Shown here piece by piece: positions 22,880 through 34,800 of a DNA stretch of 64,000 nt (within the stretch, counting starts at the first letter, position 1; every line of letters starts with the position of its first letter). The DNA is from Impatiens glandulifera (lineage: Eukaryota; Streptophyta; Magnoliopsida; Ericales; Balsaminaceae). Both the position numbers and the translations under genes were made by a program. The stretch lies in NCBI RefSeq assembly GCF_907164915.1, contig NW_025919589.1, positions 62,001-126,000 of the forward strand, given 5' to 3'. Under the pieces are notes generated by a model that was given only the letters and a program-made list of their open reading frames with translations, was not told the DNA's origin and did no database searches.

Positions 22880-23640
22880 TTAATAGAATTGTATTGGTGT
22901 TATTGATGACACTCATGTACGAGTACATCCTAAAGACAAACTAGTCACTAAATTGGCGTGGTCGAACTAGTTATACAACTACAAATGTCATAGAGATATG
23001 TGACTACAATATGTTATTTACATATTTTGTCGCTGGTGCTATGGGTTCTATGCACGATTCATTGGTCCTTGACAAAATTTGAAATAATCCAATATATGGT
23101 TTTCCGCATCTACTTCATTATTTCAATTGTGAAATAAAATATGCAACAAAATTTAGTATTATTTTGGTAAATATTACCTAGTTGATGCAGCCTACAAAAT
23201 ATGGTTGGTTACATTGTACCATATCGCCATACCCTATATCTCCCGCATCAATTTTTGTCACAACAACAACAATCATATAATGCAAAAGAGGCGTTCAATA
23301 AACACTACTCGTCCATTAAATCTGTGATTGAGAGAACTTTTAGAATTTGGAAAAACAAATGGCACATAATATTTTATTCGAGTTCTCTTCAAGGATCTTC
23401 AATTGAAAAACAATTGAATATTTTAATGCAACTGCGGGATTGTATAATTTTATCAGGAGAAATATGATACAATAAATTCTCATTAATTTTGATAGACATC
23501 GAAATGAAGGAAGAATTGGGACTACTAATGACAATTACATGAAAGACGAGGAAGATGAAAGATATTTTAAACCAAATACCGTGAATATTTTTCGAGATGA
23601 AATTGCCACACAAATTTATTGTTGCATTAATAAATCTTAA
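22880..23640 (+). pseudogene. PIF/Harbinger transposase relic
   Basis: Frame-shifting fragments keep the order of the DDE domain: CIGVIDDTHVRVHPKDK near 22888, then ICDYNMLFTYFVAGAMGSMH (with DSLVLD after it) near 23000-23070, YYLVDAAYK near 23175, and VIERTFRIWKNK near 23322. The C-terminal NIFRDEIATQIY lies near 23585. Several stops and indels are present, and the second gene and terminal repeats typical of Harbinger were not found. It lies 175 bp beyond the CACTA right end. Confidence 0.85.
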
Positions 23641-24362
23641 CATTTAGTATTTTTTTATAATATTATTCTCGTACAATAAAAAATAAAATAAATAAAAAAC
23701 GTGCTAATAATAAAATTTTGTTTGATTTTGAATTTATTTAAAAATACGAATTTATTAAATAAAATATAATAAATAAAAAATAATTAATAAATTAATTATA
23801 ATAATTTTTTTGTTAAACTAATTAATATAGTACAATAAAAAATAAATGAAATGAAAAGTATAATTTTTTATTAAAATTTATTACTAAAATATTTAGTATG
23901 TAAAAATAAATTTAAAATTAAAAGAGTATTTTAGTATTTAAAAAATTATTTTAAGTGATGCAATTAATTGTAAAATTGATTTTTCTATAGATTAAATAAA
24001 AAAAAACTTTGGACAAATACCTAAAAGATCACAAATTTGAACTTAAATGGATCATTTTGGATAACTTTTTTTACATATCTTCTCACAATCTTGGATAGTT
24101 TTGGTTTTTAATTTTTTTAATATGATTCTATGTACCGTCCTATTATTGTAGTATAGATTTTCCCACCAAAAAATAATTCATTGAGTAATGCGCTTTGTCA
24201 TTCATCTAGAATAATCTTCAATATTTTACTTTATCTTATAGATAATCTTTAAATATGTTCCAAACAATGTTATTTCAATATTTCAAAAATAAATTAAGAA
24301 GAAAACCGAAATAATTTTAAATTTGTGTAGAACAAAGTTATTTATGACAAAATTTATGACTA
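23641..24362. other. AT-rich spacer
   Basis: Very AT-rich DNA without coding signal or a repeat I could define. Confidence 0.5.
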
Positions 24363-24540
24363 GTTAACAACACACCTTACATCTACTGTTCCAGATTTAA
24401 TGCTCCACCCTATACCAGTTGATTTTTCATTTTTCTTTCGTCATTAATTTTGACTTATTTTATAAACTAACCATTTTTTATGAAGGTGGTGTAGAGTGGA
24501 GCACCTAATCTGGAACAACAAATTTGAGCCCGGTTAACAA
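24363..24540. mobile_element. Short MITE-like inverted repeat
   Basis: Segment 24386-24416 (tgttccagatttaatgctcc...) is the imperfect inverted complement of 24488-24517 (...ggagcacctaatctggaaca). Pairing can be extended outward to gttaac at both ends. It is non-coding, about 178 bp. The target duplication is not clear, so the ends are approximate. Confidence 0.6.
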
Positions 24541-24707
24541 CTAAAAAGAAATAAACAAAAACTATTACCTCATAACCACCGCGAGAGTACACCCTAATTA
24601 ACCCTAATTAAGAAAGAAAATTAGGTTTTATACAACTTTATAAACAAGACTCATGAAATAACACAAAAGTTTCAAATGATCATTCGAATTCAAATAAATT
24701 AAATCTT

Positions 24708-25115
24708 TCACAAAGCAAGCATAGATAGTCCACGCAAGCTTTCCTCATCTGATTCAAATCCAACTGGTGCCGCCCTTATCAGCCTTTGACAAACAAGCCG
24801 GAGTGCTCTTTCCCACCTTGCTCCTCCTCCTCCTTCGGCGAGGATTCCGTCAGAACCGCGATAGATCTGACGGAGTTGAAAGAAGAAAAGACTTGTGGCG
24901 TAAATCATATCTTTGTAAACTTCTTTTATGGGACTGAAACTGCAAGTAATCTTCAAAATGAAGAATGGCCATGCCAATCCAGCCATAAGAGGACTTATAC
25001 AATGACCATTGATGATGAGGGTTAGTTTAGCTATACTGGCTAACAAGTGAAAACCCATATTATTGCTTAGTACAAACTCACAAGTTGGAATATGAGAGTG
25101 TAGTAGTTTGTACAA
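24708..25115 (-). CDS. Unrecognised hydrophobic protein, possibly the 3' exon of a gene
   Basis: A 135-codon frame on the minus strand ends at a TCA-complement stop at 24708. It has two or three hydrophobic stretches (GFHLLASIAKLTLII, LMAGLAWPFFILKITCSF) and then a polar, well-behaved tail: GSDGILAEGGGGARWERALR, then LIRAAPVGFESDEESLRGLS. The tail has GC content and amino-acid use like a real plant protein, unlike the AT-rich neighbours. The upstream half could instead be intron or the start may lie elsewhere, since no convincing promoter or 5' exon was found to its right. I do not recognise the family; a partial gene or a recent pseudogene is also possible. Confidence 0.45.
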   Translation of the reverse strand: MYKLLHSHIPTCEFVLSNNMGFHLLASIAKLTLIINGHCISPLMAGLAWPFFILKITCSFSPIKEVYKDMIYATSLFFFQLRQIYRGSDGILAEGGGGARWERALRLVCQRLIRAAPVGFESDEESLRGLSMLAL

Positions 25116-25637
25116 TTTATTATGTTTTGTTTTCTTATAGAATTTATGACAACTTTAATTATTTGGTTTTTGTGTCAATATCACTTGTTTGGAATTAACA
25201 CTTTCTGAGTTACAACAATTATCAATCCTTTTACCTATGTGAATTTAGATGAAATAATATTTTTGTAACATAATTTAATTTACGGTAGATATTTTCTCAT
25301 TAAAACTCGTACCCACCAAAAAAAAATATGATTTGAATATTTATATAGATACAATGACGCTTAATTGAAAATATTGAAGGTGTAAAATACGCTCTCTCTC
25401 TCTCCACCCTATCATGTAATTTCTCTTTCCTAATTTATTTAATTTACGGTAGTAATAATTACATATCCATAATTACTAATTTATATTTTCTATCATAATT
25501 ATTAATTTTTTTTTAATTTTTATTTTATTTTATCTCTCATATAAATATATTGTTTTTTTTATTAATTTTATATAAATATATATTTTTAACACAAATTATA
25601 TAAAATATCTTATTATCTTATTTTATGTGTAATATAC

Positions 25638-25669
<32 letters not shown>

Positions 25670-28147
25670 TTTAAATTTTCTCATAATAATTATTAATTTA
25701 TCTCTTCTTTAATAATTACTAATTTCTCTTTCTTAATTAATATTTTTATTATTTTATCTTTCATGTATATATATATATATATTTTTCTTTATTAATTATA
25801 TATAAATTAATTATGATTTGAATATTGTAATGGTAACTTAATATGGACTAACAAATAAAAGCTAGAAGTTATGAATTGTGGGATAGAAACAGCATATTAA
25901 AGTGTGAATTCATGGTTTTGATTTGTTGAGATTGTCCAAAATATTTGGCATGAACAACACTCTTCAAAAAAAAAATTAAAGTAAAAAATAAAAAATAATT
26001 GAGGGAAGAAATGATTTGGCGTAATTTGATTAGTTGAAAAAAAAATCTTTCGCTCCCATATTTTCTCACACTTTTTTTATTTTTTCAACCAATAAGGTGA
26101 TGTCACGTCATTCTCTCTTCCATTTCTTATTTTCATTTTCCTCCCCTATCACTCTTCAAATAAAAGTTTGAATGTATATATAAAATTTTTATAAAAAAAT
26201 TGTGTATATGTGGTTGGCTAATAATGTAGACACTAAAATTAAATTTATAGATGTGACTTATATCTAATTGATAAACACAAATTTAATTTAAAAAATATGC
26301 ATTATAATTTATTTGGATAACAAGTGACTAGTTAGATAATTTGATTTGTCAAATAGATTAATGTTTATATTTCAGATCCAATTTTTTTAAGAAAACATTA
26401 TAAATACAATTTATCACTAAATTTGTATGTAACACATATTTTATTATTTAAAAAAAGGGAAAGCAAGAGTTCATGTTAGAAGAGGGGTCAACCTTTTTTT
26501 ACTAAAGCCCTTCAATTTTAAGAGATAGTATAAGTTAGCAACCCAATTTAAGTTCTAAGTAAATAAATGACATTAGATTTGAAGAATCAAAAGTGGGAGA
26601 AGGACAAGAAAAAGACAATGTAGGGTCCAATGGAAATTTCCAGGAAATTTCTTACATGTCATATATTTTGTTCACTTGTTCTAGGACAACTTTTTATTTA
26701 TTTATTTATTTATTTCCTTTATCTATTTCTAATCTTATTTTTTTTATTATTCAAATATATATCCAAGATTGCCAGCCAATTTTAGTTATGAAACAAGTTA
26801 TAGTCAATCTTAATTTATTTTAAAAATTCACATTTCTAATCAGGATTTGAATTTGAGCACCATCTAATTAATATATTACTAATACTTAATACTTTCCCAA
26901 CTACATTTTTACATGTTTTACAAAATATATATGAAAAAATAAAGAAAAGTTCTTCCACCCTATTAGTGGAGACTCATAATTTAATAGTAGAGCATTACAA
27001 AATAAAGAAAAGTTCTTCCACTCTGAGCTCTTTGAATAGTTTTATTATTTTTTATTATTTTGATTTCTTTTTGGTTTATTTGAAAATGTTATATAAATTT
27101 TGTTTTGTTAATAACTTTTTTTTTGTTTTGTGTGTTATTTTTTGAGGTAATTAAAAAATTATAATAGGGTATCCTTCAATAATGTTTTTGAATTAATATT
27201 TTAATTAAATTAGACTCTTTGGTAGTTTATTAAAAAAATTATAATTGCTTACCAAATTCATTTCTAATATTTTTATTATAGAAATGGGTGTCTACACTCT
27301 TAATTTTGAAATTAAATTATGAAAAAGCATGGTAATTCATTAACAGTACTTCTGGAATATTATTTGAGAAAAGATAGAGCTTCAAGTAAAATTATGAAAA
27401 TTGCAATGCATGATCTTGATTAATATTTAGTTATGATTATAACTTGTTTCAGATGTCCTTAATTAGTCCATTCTTTTATTTCAAAATTTCCAGTTATCAA
27501 TTTAATATTTTCATTTGTTTGGAAATTATGGGGGAGAAAACTTGAGTTATTCATGTAGAAAAGTCAAATAGGATTTGATCCGAATAGTGACAATCAACAT
27601 CTCTTTAAGAGCATACACGTGTAAAGCACATAAAGGACCATCTGTCTGTAAAACACATACAAAATATTCATATGCTAGGATAAAATAATATGGACAACTC
27701 ATTTTCATACTTTATTATCCAGGCCTGTTCGAAAGAAATTATTTGAATAAAAAGAAAAAAAAATAATTTGTGATGATTTTGAAGAATTGAGAATATTTTT
27801 TTGATAAAAAAAGTTTAAAGAGTATTTATATATATAAATAAAATATTTTAATATTTTAATTAATGAATTAAGTAATAATAAAAGAAAAGTGAGACAATGT
27901 TTGAGTTATTTAAATAAAATAACTGAATGTTTTAATTAAGTGTTTATACATTTTGAAGTGATCACATACTTGTTCATTCAGGATCCTCTGCTACCGTTTC
28001 TTCTTTACTCTCTATTCCCTCTCACTCTCATAAGAGGAACAAAGTGAATATCATACTTAACAAGTATCAGAATTATCATTTTCAATAATTTTAATTATTT
28101 GGCACTAAAATATATTGGACATATATTATTTAAGTATAGGGAAGTTA
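25116..28147. other. Intergenic, AT-rich, no gene seen
   Basis: It holds a (taa)n run near 25630-25668, short (AT)n runs, and a direct repeat of aaataaagaaaagttcttcc at about 26938 and 27000 (62 bp apart). Short open frames here have no motif. Confidence 0.5.
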
Positions 28148-28633
28148 TGTTGAGATGTCTTGAATTGATGAGGCAATGAAAGAGAATATTGAACAAAAAA
28201 AAAGTATATCTTTTTGGTGTGTAATCTTGATTTAAGGAAATAAGATTAACAATAAAAGAATATGATCTTTTATTATGGTAATATAACTAGGAAAGTATTA
28301 TGATAATATTTTGGAGATTATTTACCAAAATATTGTGTTGACCTAGTTGAAGACTATTTAAAGGTGCAGTCGTGCACTTCAGAAAGTTGAAGTCTTTGGC
28401 TTGAGAGCATCGTTTTCACCAGTCTCAGTTCTGTAACTGTTAGGGTTTTGGGGGACCGAGTGTTATATAAACTCGTGTCATAACCCTACTTTATACGGTT
28501 GTAATCTTTGTTCTGATCTACTAATAATATTCTCTCTTTCTGGTGGACGTAGCCAAGTTTTATCTTGGTGAACTACGTTAAAATCTGTGTCGTTCTTTGT
28601 TGATTACGTCATCCCACGCGTTCCGTTACAACA
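28148..28633 (+). repeat. 5' LTR of the collapsed Copia element
   Basis: 486 bp bounded by TGTTG and CAACA, lying immediately before a primer-binding site. A TATA-like tgttatataaactcg near 28463 fits an LTR promoter. Confidence 0.75.
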
Positions 28634-28636
28634 AAC

Positions 28637-28648
28637 TGGTATCAGAGC
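28637..28648 (+). other. Primer-binding site (initiator tRNA-Met type)
   Basis: tggtatcagagc, three bases after the LTR end; the standard Copia primer site. Confidence 0.85.
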
Positions 28649-28729
28649 TTTAGGTTATTCGATTGTTTGTTCTTTCAATTGAGATGACAGTAGTAAGAAT
28701 CAAGACAACAAGTTCAAAAGAAGAGTGCG

Positions 28730-29285
28730 ATGTGGCAAATCAAGATGCGAGCTTTGCTGAAACAACAGGGCTTATGGGGGTCACTGAAGTTGTTAATAGG
28801 AGCATAAATAACCATTGATATTGTCATTCCGGTGGAGAAGATAATGTGGCAGATCAAGATACGTGCTCTACTAATACGACAAGGCTTATGGTGTTGCTGA
28901 AGTTATTGGTAGGAGTAGAACAATCATTGAGATTGTCAATCTAGAGGAGAAGATAATGTGACAGATGAAAATGCGGGCTTCACTGAAACAACAAGGCTTA
29001 TGGGGGTCGTTGAAGTTGTCAACAGGAGCAAAAACAACCATTGAGATTGTCATTCTGGAGGAGAAGATAATGTGGCAGATCAAGATGCGAACTCTAATAC
29101 AACGACATGGCTTATGGGCTTACTGAAGTTAGCGGTAGAAGCAAGACAACAATTGAGATTGTCATTCTGGAAGAAAGATTATATGGAAGATCAAGATGCG
29201 GGTTCTACAAAAACGATAGGCCTTATGGGGTTGCTGAAGTTATCAATAGGAGCAAAACAACCGTTGAGATTGCCATTCTGAAGAA
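28730..29285 (+). repeat. Five tandem copies of a gag-coding segment, about 113 bp each
   Basis: Copies start at 28730, 28844, 28956, 29070 and 29183 (periods 114, 112, 114, 113). The first, in one frame, reads MWQIKMRALLKQQGLWG, the conserved early-Gag motif of Tnt1-like elements. Because most periods are not multiples of three, the copies fall into different frames, so no long Gag is possible. Confidence 0.88.
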
Positions 29286-30397
29286 GGTGAATATGTCAGA
29301 ACCATTCACCTACGAAGAAACTGTATTCGGTTCTGAAACTACACAATGGTTTACAAAAATGAGAATATTTAAGTCAAGGTGGAGATTTATTGAGTCGACT
29401 TTAAATAATTGACATTCAAATTATTATTTATAAAACTATATGTTAAAATTTATGTATGTATATTTAACATATTAATTAGTTTTTAAATAACATATTTAAC
29501 ACATTTAACTTATTAAATTAATTTAAGTTTTATAAATTAGAATAAATAAATAAATTAATAATTATATTTTATAATTTTTACTAAAAATATAATTTAATAT
29601 ATATATATATATATATAAATAATTAACATGAGTGTGTCAAAATAAGACATGATACAAATGAAAATAGGTATTGACACGACGATTGTGTCAAAATATTGAT
29701 CAACTCTAGTCGTAATAACACGAAACCCGAATTTAAAAACGAGTTATCACGACACGAATAAACTAATGGAAACGAAAGAGTCTGTGGATCATAATATTTT
29801 GAGTGAGTTAAGACACGACACAACATGCATAAGATTTTGACATGATACGACACGACACAATTGAGAGTATAACACGACTTGCCCGAGTCGAAAACGACTG
29901 TTTATGCACGATGTCCAACTCTACTCCTACTACACCTCTAGATGAGTCTCTAGGCGGGTTGCCACTCAGAATAATCGTGACATATTGGACACGTTGTTTG
30001 GCGTCCAAACTAGTTCCTAATGTAGACATCTTGATGCTGACGTTGGAAGAAGGGGAAGATGATAATTTGTTCCCGTCTCGAAATCACAACAACATAGGCT
30101 TCAGTGATGATGACCTAGAAAGTCTTCTAGTTGAATCTCTTGCGAGATCGCAACAATCATAAATGACTCAATGTTGTACGATTGTGTTAGATTTATTGGA
30201 CTAATAAATATAAATAATGTGTTTGGGCTATTTTTTTTATTTGGAATTCAATAAAAATAAAGTGATCATTAAGTATTTATTATTTTTTATTGAATAAGTC
30301 ACATAATTAATATAATTAATAGTACGTAACGGTTATGTGTAGAAACCGTCAATTTATTTATTATTTATGATGGTTAAATAATAAATAAATAAATAAA

Positions 30398-30405
30398 TAT
30401 AAAAG
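30398..30405 (+). promoter_or_regulatory. LTR TATA box
   Basis: tataaaag in the middle of the LTR, about 136 bp before the in-LTR ATG. The same arrangement is seen in the minus-strand Copia at 56063-56070. Confidence 0.6.
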
Positions 30406-30533
30406 GGTTGTGGTTCCCCGATTCACAAGTCCGTCAGTTTTCATTTTCTCATTAACCTCCATCGTAAGAGAGAAGAAGGGAGAAAACCGCTTGTAGAATC
30501 GGAAGAGCAAACCCAAACTCAAAGATCTTCATC

Positions 30534-30543
30534 ATGAATTCAG
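30534..30543 (+). other. Candidate first coding exon of gag inside the LTR
   Basis: ATG AAT TCA G followed by gtacgc. Joined to the acceptor at 31867/31868 (tttaatttcag, then TTAATGC) it restores a frame M-N-S-V-N that runs into gag. The gag frame itself has no in-frame ATG before 31957, well inside conserved Gag sequence. Confidence 0.6.
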
Positions 30544-30719
30544 GTACGCTTCCGCTTGTTTAATCAACTTATGGACATAGAGAAATTTATGTATTAGGAT
30601 TGTGATTCATTCATGTTAGATATTATCGATCTATAAGATTATAGATTAAAGCCTGAAAAGAAATCTAATATGTATTTATTTAGAATCATGAATTTAGGAC
30701 TAAAGAAAATTCCTACAAT

Positions 30720-30732
30720 TGGTATCAGAGCC
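30720..30732 (+). other. Primer-binding site
   Basis: tggtatcagagcc two bases after the 5' LTR; complementary to the initiator tRNA-Met 3' end in Copia elements. Confidence 0.92.
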
Positions 30733-31059
30733 AATCTCTATGTTAGTTTGTTGATATTAAGATTTTTTTTATGATATCATATTATGATTAAATCATGAAT
30801 TCAGATATCGTACTAAAGATGATGATAATGATTTTTTGGGTTTGGATAATGATTTTTTGGGTTTGCGATTCTGGTTATTATTTTTTTTTTTAAATAAATA
30901 ATTAAATTCAGGACTAAGTCTAACCGTTATTATTTAAATAATAAATTAAAGATTAAGTTTTGAAAAGTTCAAAAATTTAATTATTTATTTAATAAATAAA
31001 TATTTTATTATAAATAAATCACATCACCTATAATTAAGAGAATTAAGAGGATATATATA

Positions 31060-31210
31060 TTATTAAATCTATGAAACCGATATATATTATTAAATATATT
31101 TACAGAAAATAACCGATATATATATTATTAAATATATTTACCGATATATATATTATTAAATATATTTACAGAAAACTGTAACCGATATATATTATTGAAT
31201 ATATATAAAA
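31060..31210 (+). repeat. Short tandem repeat in the Copia leader
   Basis: Four loose copies of accgatatatattattaaat with variable spacers, in the untranslated leader (candidate intron) of the Copia element. Confidence 0.7.
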
Positions 31211-31867
31211 TAGTTAATTATTATGTTTATTATGTGATATATATTTATTTTATTTGGAACATAAAAAATATAATTAAAGAATTATATTTTTTTTAAAGAA
31301 TTATATTTAAAATATATATACGGGTTATATATCTCTTTCTTTTCATAATATTATGAAAGAATAAAATAATATTAAGAAAACAATTAAGAATTTAAGGAAT
31401 TAAGAATTTAATTAATAAATTCAATTAGGCTTTTGAGATTTAAGGAGTTTATTATTCTAACTAATCAATTGAAACAACATATTACCAAGGTAATCTATCT
31501 TATGAATGTTGATTCGGTATATAGATTTTAAATGATAAGTACGTCTGTAATTCATGCGGATATTATATCGGTCCAAAGATAGATTAATATTGTCGGGAAT
31601 TACAGAAGTACCTGTGATGATGAATATGTGACGATTATTCGGTTCCATGTGAACAATAATTCAATCCAAAGATAGAATCATTGTTTGACAGGATTTATTG
31701 TCAGTATTTGATCATTGCACAAAATATCACTTACAAGTTAATATTTCTGTCCAAAGACTAAATATTAATGTTGTGCTAGATATTTTTTTTTGATGGAAAA
31801 ATCTCAATGTGAATTTATTAATCAAGATGTGAAAAATGTGTTCATAGTATTTTTTGTTTAATTTCAG

Positions 31868-34800
31868 TTAATGCTTCCGCATCTACAATATCTGCCAATG
31901 TCAATTCTATTCCTATACTGAATGGAAATAACTTTAAGGATTGGAAGGATAATGTTTTGATTATCCTCGGGTGTTTGGATCTAGACCTTGCGCTTCAGAT
32001 TGATCGACCCATTATTACGGATCAAGGTTCCCTTGTTGAAAAACAGGACCTTGAAAAATGGGAAAGATCAAATCGCATGTGTCTAATGATCATTAAACGA
32101 GGAATTCCAGAAACGTTTAGGGGTGATATCTCTGAAGTCACTAATGCTAAGGAATTCATTGAGAAAATTGAGAAACGTTTTGCAAAAAACGATAAGGCTG
32201 AAACAAGCACGCTTCTTGCGAGTTTGACCTCAATGAAGTATAAGGGAAAAGGAAACATAAGGGAGTACATAATGGAAATGTCTCACCTTGCTTCAAAACT
32301 AAAAGCACTAAAATTAGAGCTTTCTGATGAATTGCTCGTGCATTTGGTTTTGATCTCTCTTCCTGCACAGTTTAATCAGTTTAAGGTCAGTTATAACTGT
32401 CAGAAGGAGAAATGGACTCTTAATGAGTTAATTTCATATTGTGTGCAAGAAGAAGAGAGATTGAAGCAAGATCGGACGGAAAGTGCTCATTTGGCTTCAG
32501 GAAGTAATTTCAGAGATAAAAATAATAAAAGGAAGAACCCTAAAGAAGTTGCAGGTGGTCCCGTGCAAAAGAAACAACAAACTAAAGAAAATGAGGAATT
32601 TAGTTGTTTCTTTTGTCGGCAATCCACACACTTGAAGAGGGACTGCACTAAATATCACGCATGGCGTGCAAAGAAAGGTGAATCTCTTACTTTAGTTTGC
32701 TCTGAGGTTAATTTAACTTCAGTACCGAGTCACACTTGGTGGGTAGATTCTGGTGCTACTACTCACATTAGTGTTTCTATGCAGGGTTGCCTGAGCTGCC
32801 GAAAGCCAAGTGATGATGAAAGATTCATTTTTGTGGGCAATGGCAAATCAGTTGAAGTTGAGGCTATTAGGAATTTTAGATTATTATTAAGAACTGGTTT
32901 TTATTTGGATTTGAAAGACACTTTTGTTGTACCGTCTTTTAGACGGAATTTGGTTTCTATTTCTGTTTTGGACAAATTTGGCTATTATTGTTCATTTGGA
33001 AATGGTCAGTTTAGTCTTTCTTTAAATTCAAATATTATTGCAAATGGTTCTTTGTCAGTTTATGATAATCTATATTTATTTGATACAATTGCCTTATATA
33101 ATGAAACTTTGCATACAAGTAATCGCGGTACTAAAAGAAAATTAACAACTGAGAATTCTGCATCAATTTGGCACAAGCGTTTAGGTCATATATCTAAACA
33201 CAGAATTGAAAGGCTTGTAAATGATGGAATTCTTGATTCTCTTGATTTTTCCAATTTTGAGGTTTGTATTGGATGTATTAAGGGAAAGCAAACAAACGTA
33301 AGGAAATTGGGTGTCAACAGAACTACAGACGTCTTAGAACTCATTCATACTGATATTTGTGGGCCATTCCCTACGGCTTCTTGGAATAGTCAACGATATT
33401 TTATTTTGTTCATAGATGATTATTCAAGATATGGCTACCTTTATCTCATTAGTGAGAAGTCCCAAACACTGGACGTGTTTAAGGCATACAAAGCTGAAGT
33501 AGAAAATCAGCTTGGTAAAAGAATTAAAGTTATCAGATCTGACCGTGGTGGTGAATACTATGGTCGATATGATGGATCAGGAGAACAACGTCCAGGACCA
33601 TTTGCTAAATTCCTAGAGGAATGTGGAATTGTACCTCAATACACTATGTCAGGTTCTCCTCGCATGAATGGTGTATCTGAGAGACGAAACAGAACTCTTA
33701 AAGATATGGTAAGAAGCATGATTTCTCATTCTACTTTACCGGAATCTCTCTAGGGAGAAGCAATAAAGACTGCAGCATATATTCTCAATAGAGTTCCAAC
33801 TAAAGCAACAACTAAAACTCCTTATGAGCTTTGGACCGGTAAAAAGCCAATCCTAAAGCATTTTCATATTTGGGGATGTCCAGCAGAAGCAAGGCCTTAT
33901 AAGCCTCATGAAAAGAAATTGGACTCCAAAACAGTTAGTTGTTACTTTATTGGATATTATGAGAAATCAAGGGGTTATAAGTTTTTTGTTCCCACGAACA
34001 GAACTATTTTTGAGACGGAAAATGTAGTGTTCTTTGAGGATATTGAGTTTGAGGGGAGAAATACTAAGGAATTTGTATTTGAAGAGGAATTTGTTCAAAT
34101 TCCTATAATTGCTACTGATGATAATCATGAATTTATTTATGATATTAATCAAGAAGCAATTCCAGAACTTCAAGACAATAATACAAATCTTCCCATTGAA
34201 AATGAGGTAAACATTCCTGAAGAACAAACTCAATAACCTCAAGAACAAATGCCATTACGGAGATCCACGAGAGAAAGGAGAAATGCTATTTCGGATGACT
34301 ATATTGTATTTCTCCAAGAACATGAGGATAGCGTTGAAATGATGGAAGATGATCCTATCAACTTACATCAAGCAATGCATAGTTCTAATTCTCATAAATG
34401 GATTATTGCCATGAATGAATAAATTAAGTCTATGGAAGACAATGACGTTTGGGATCTAGTCTCATTACCTGAAGGTGCGAAACCTATTGGTTGTAAATGG
34501 ATATTTAAAACCAAAAAGGATTCAAAGGGTGATGTAGAAAGATATAAGACACATCTTGTTGCAAAGGGTTTCACTCAGAGGGAAGGTATTGATTTTACAG
34601 AAACATTTTCCCCTGTTTCGACAAAGGACTCTTTTAGGACGATCATGGCATTAGTGGCGCATTTTGATCTTGAGCTACACCAAATGGATGTTAAGACTGC
34701 GTTTCTAAATGGAAACATTGATGAAACAATTTTTATGAACCAACCAGAAAATTTTGTGGTGGGAGATCCAAACAAAATGGTTTGTAAACTAAAGAAATCC

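Larger units (their letters stand above)
28148..29395 (+). mobile_element. Collapsed Copia element: 5' LTR, amplified gag fragment, stub of 3' LTR
   Basis: The 5' LTR (28148-28633) begins TGTTGAGATGTC and ends CAACA, and is followed by the primer-binding site tggtatcagagc. The internal part is only about 750 bp and consists mainly of a five-fold repeat of a gag segment. It ends with a polypurine tract (aaggtggagat, 29376-29386) and about ten bases that resemble the start of the LTR before the 1.04-kb tandem array begins. All pol domains are gone. Confidence 0.8.
30185..30717 (+). repeat. 5' LTR of the young plus-strand Copia
   Basis: 533 bp, TGTTAG...CCTACA. It contains a TATA box (30398-30405) and an ATG with splice donor (30534-30543). 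Confidence 0.96.

Noticed and set aside
26593..26823. A 76-codon frame in AT-rich DNA.
   Set aside because: No motif; dominated by F/I/Y/L from TTT and ATT runs.
28886..29412. Several overlapping frames on both strands with repeating GLMGLLKL-like sequence, considered as a new repeat protein.
   Set aside because: They are shifted readings of the amplified Gag segment in the collapsed Copia.
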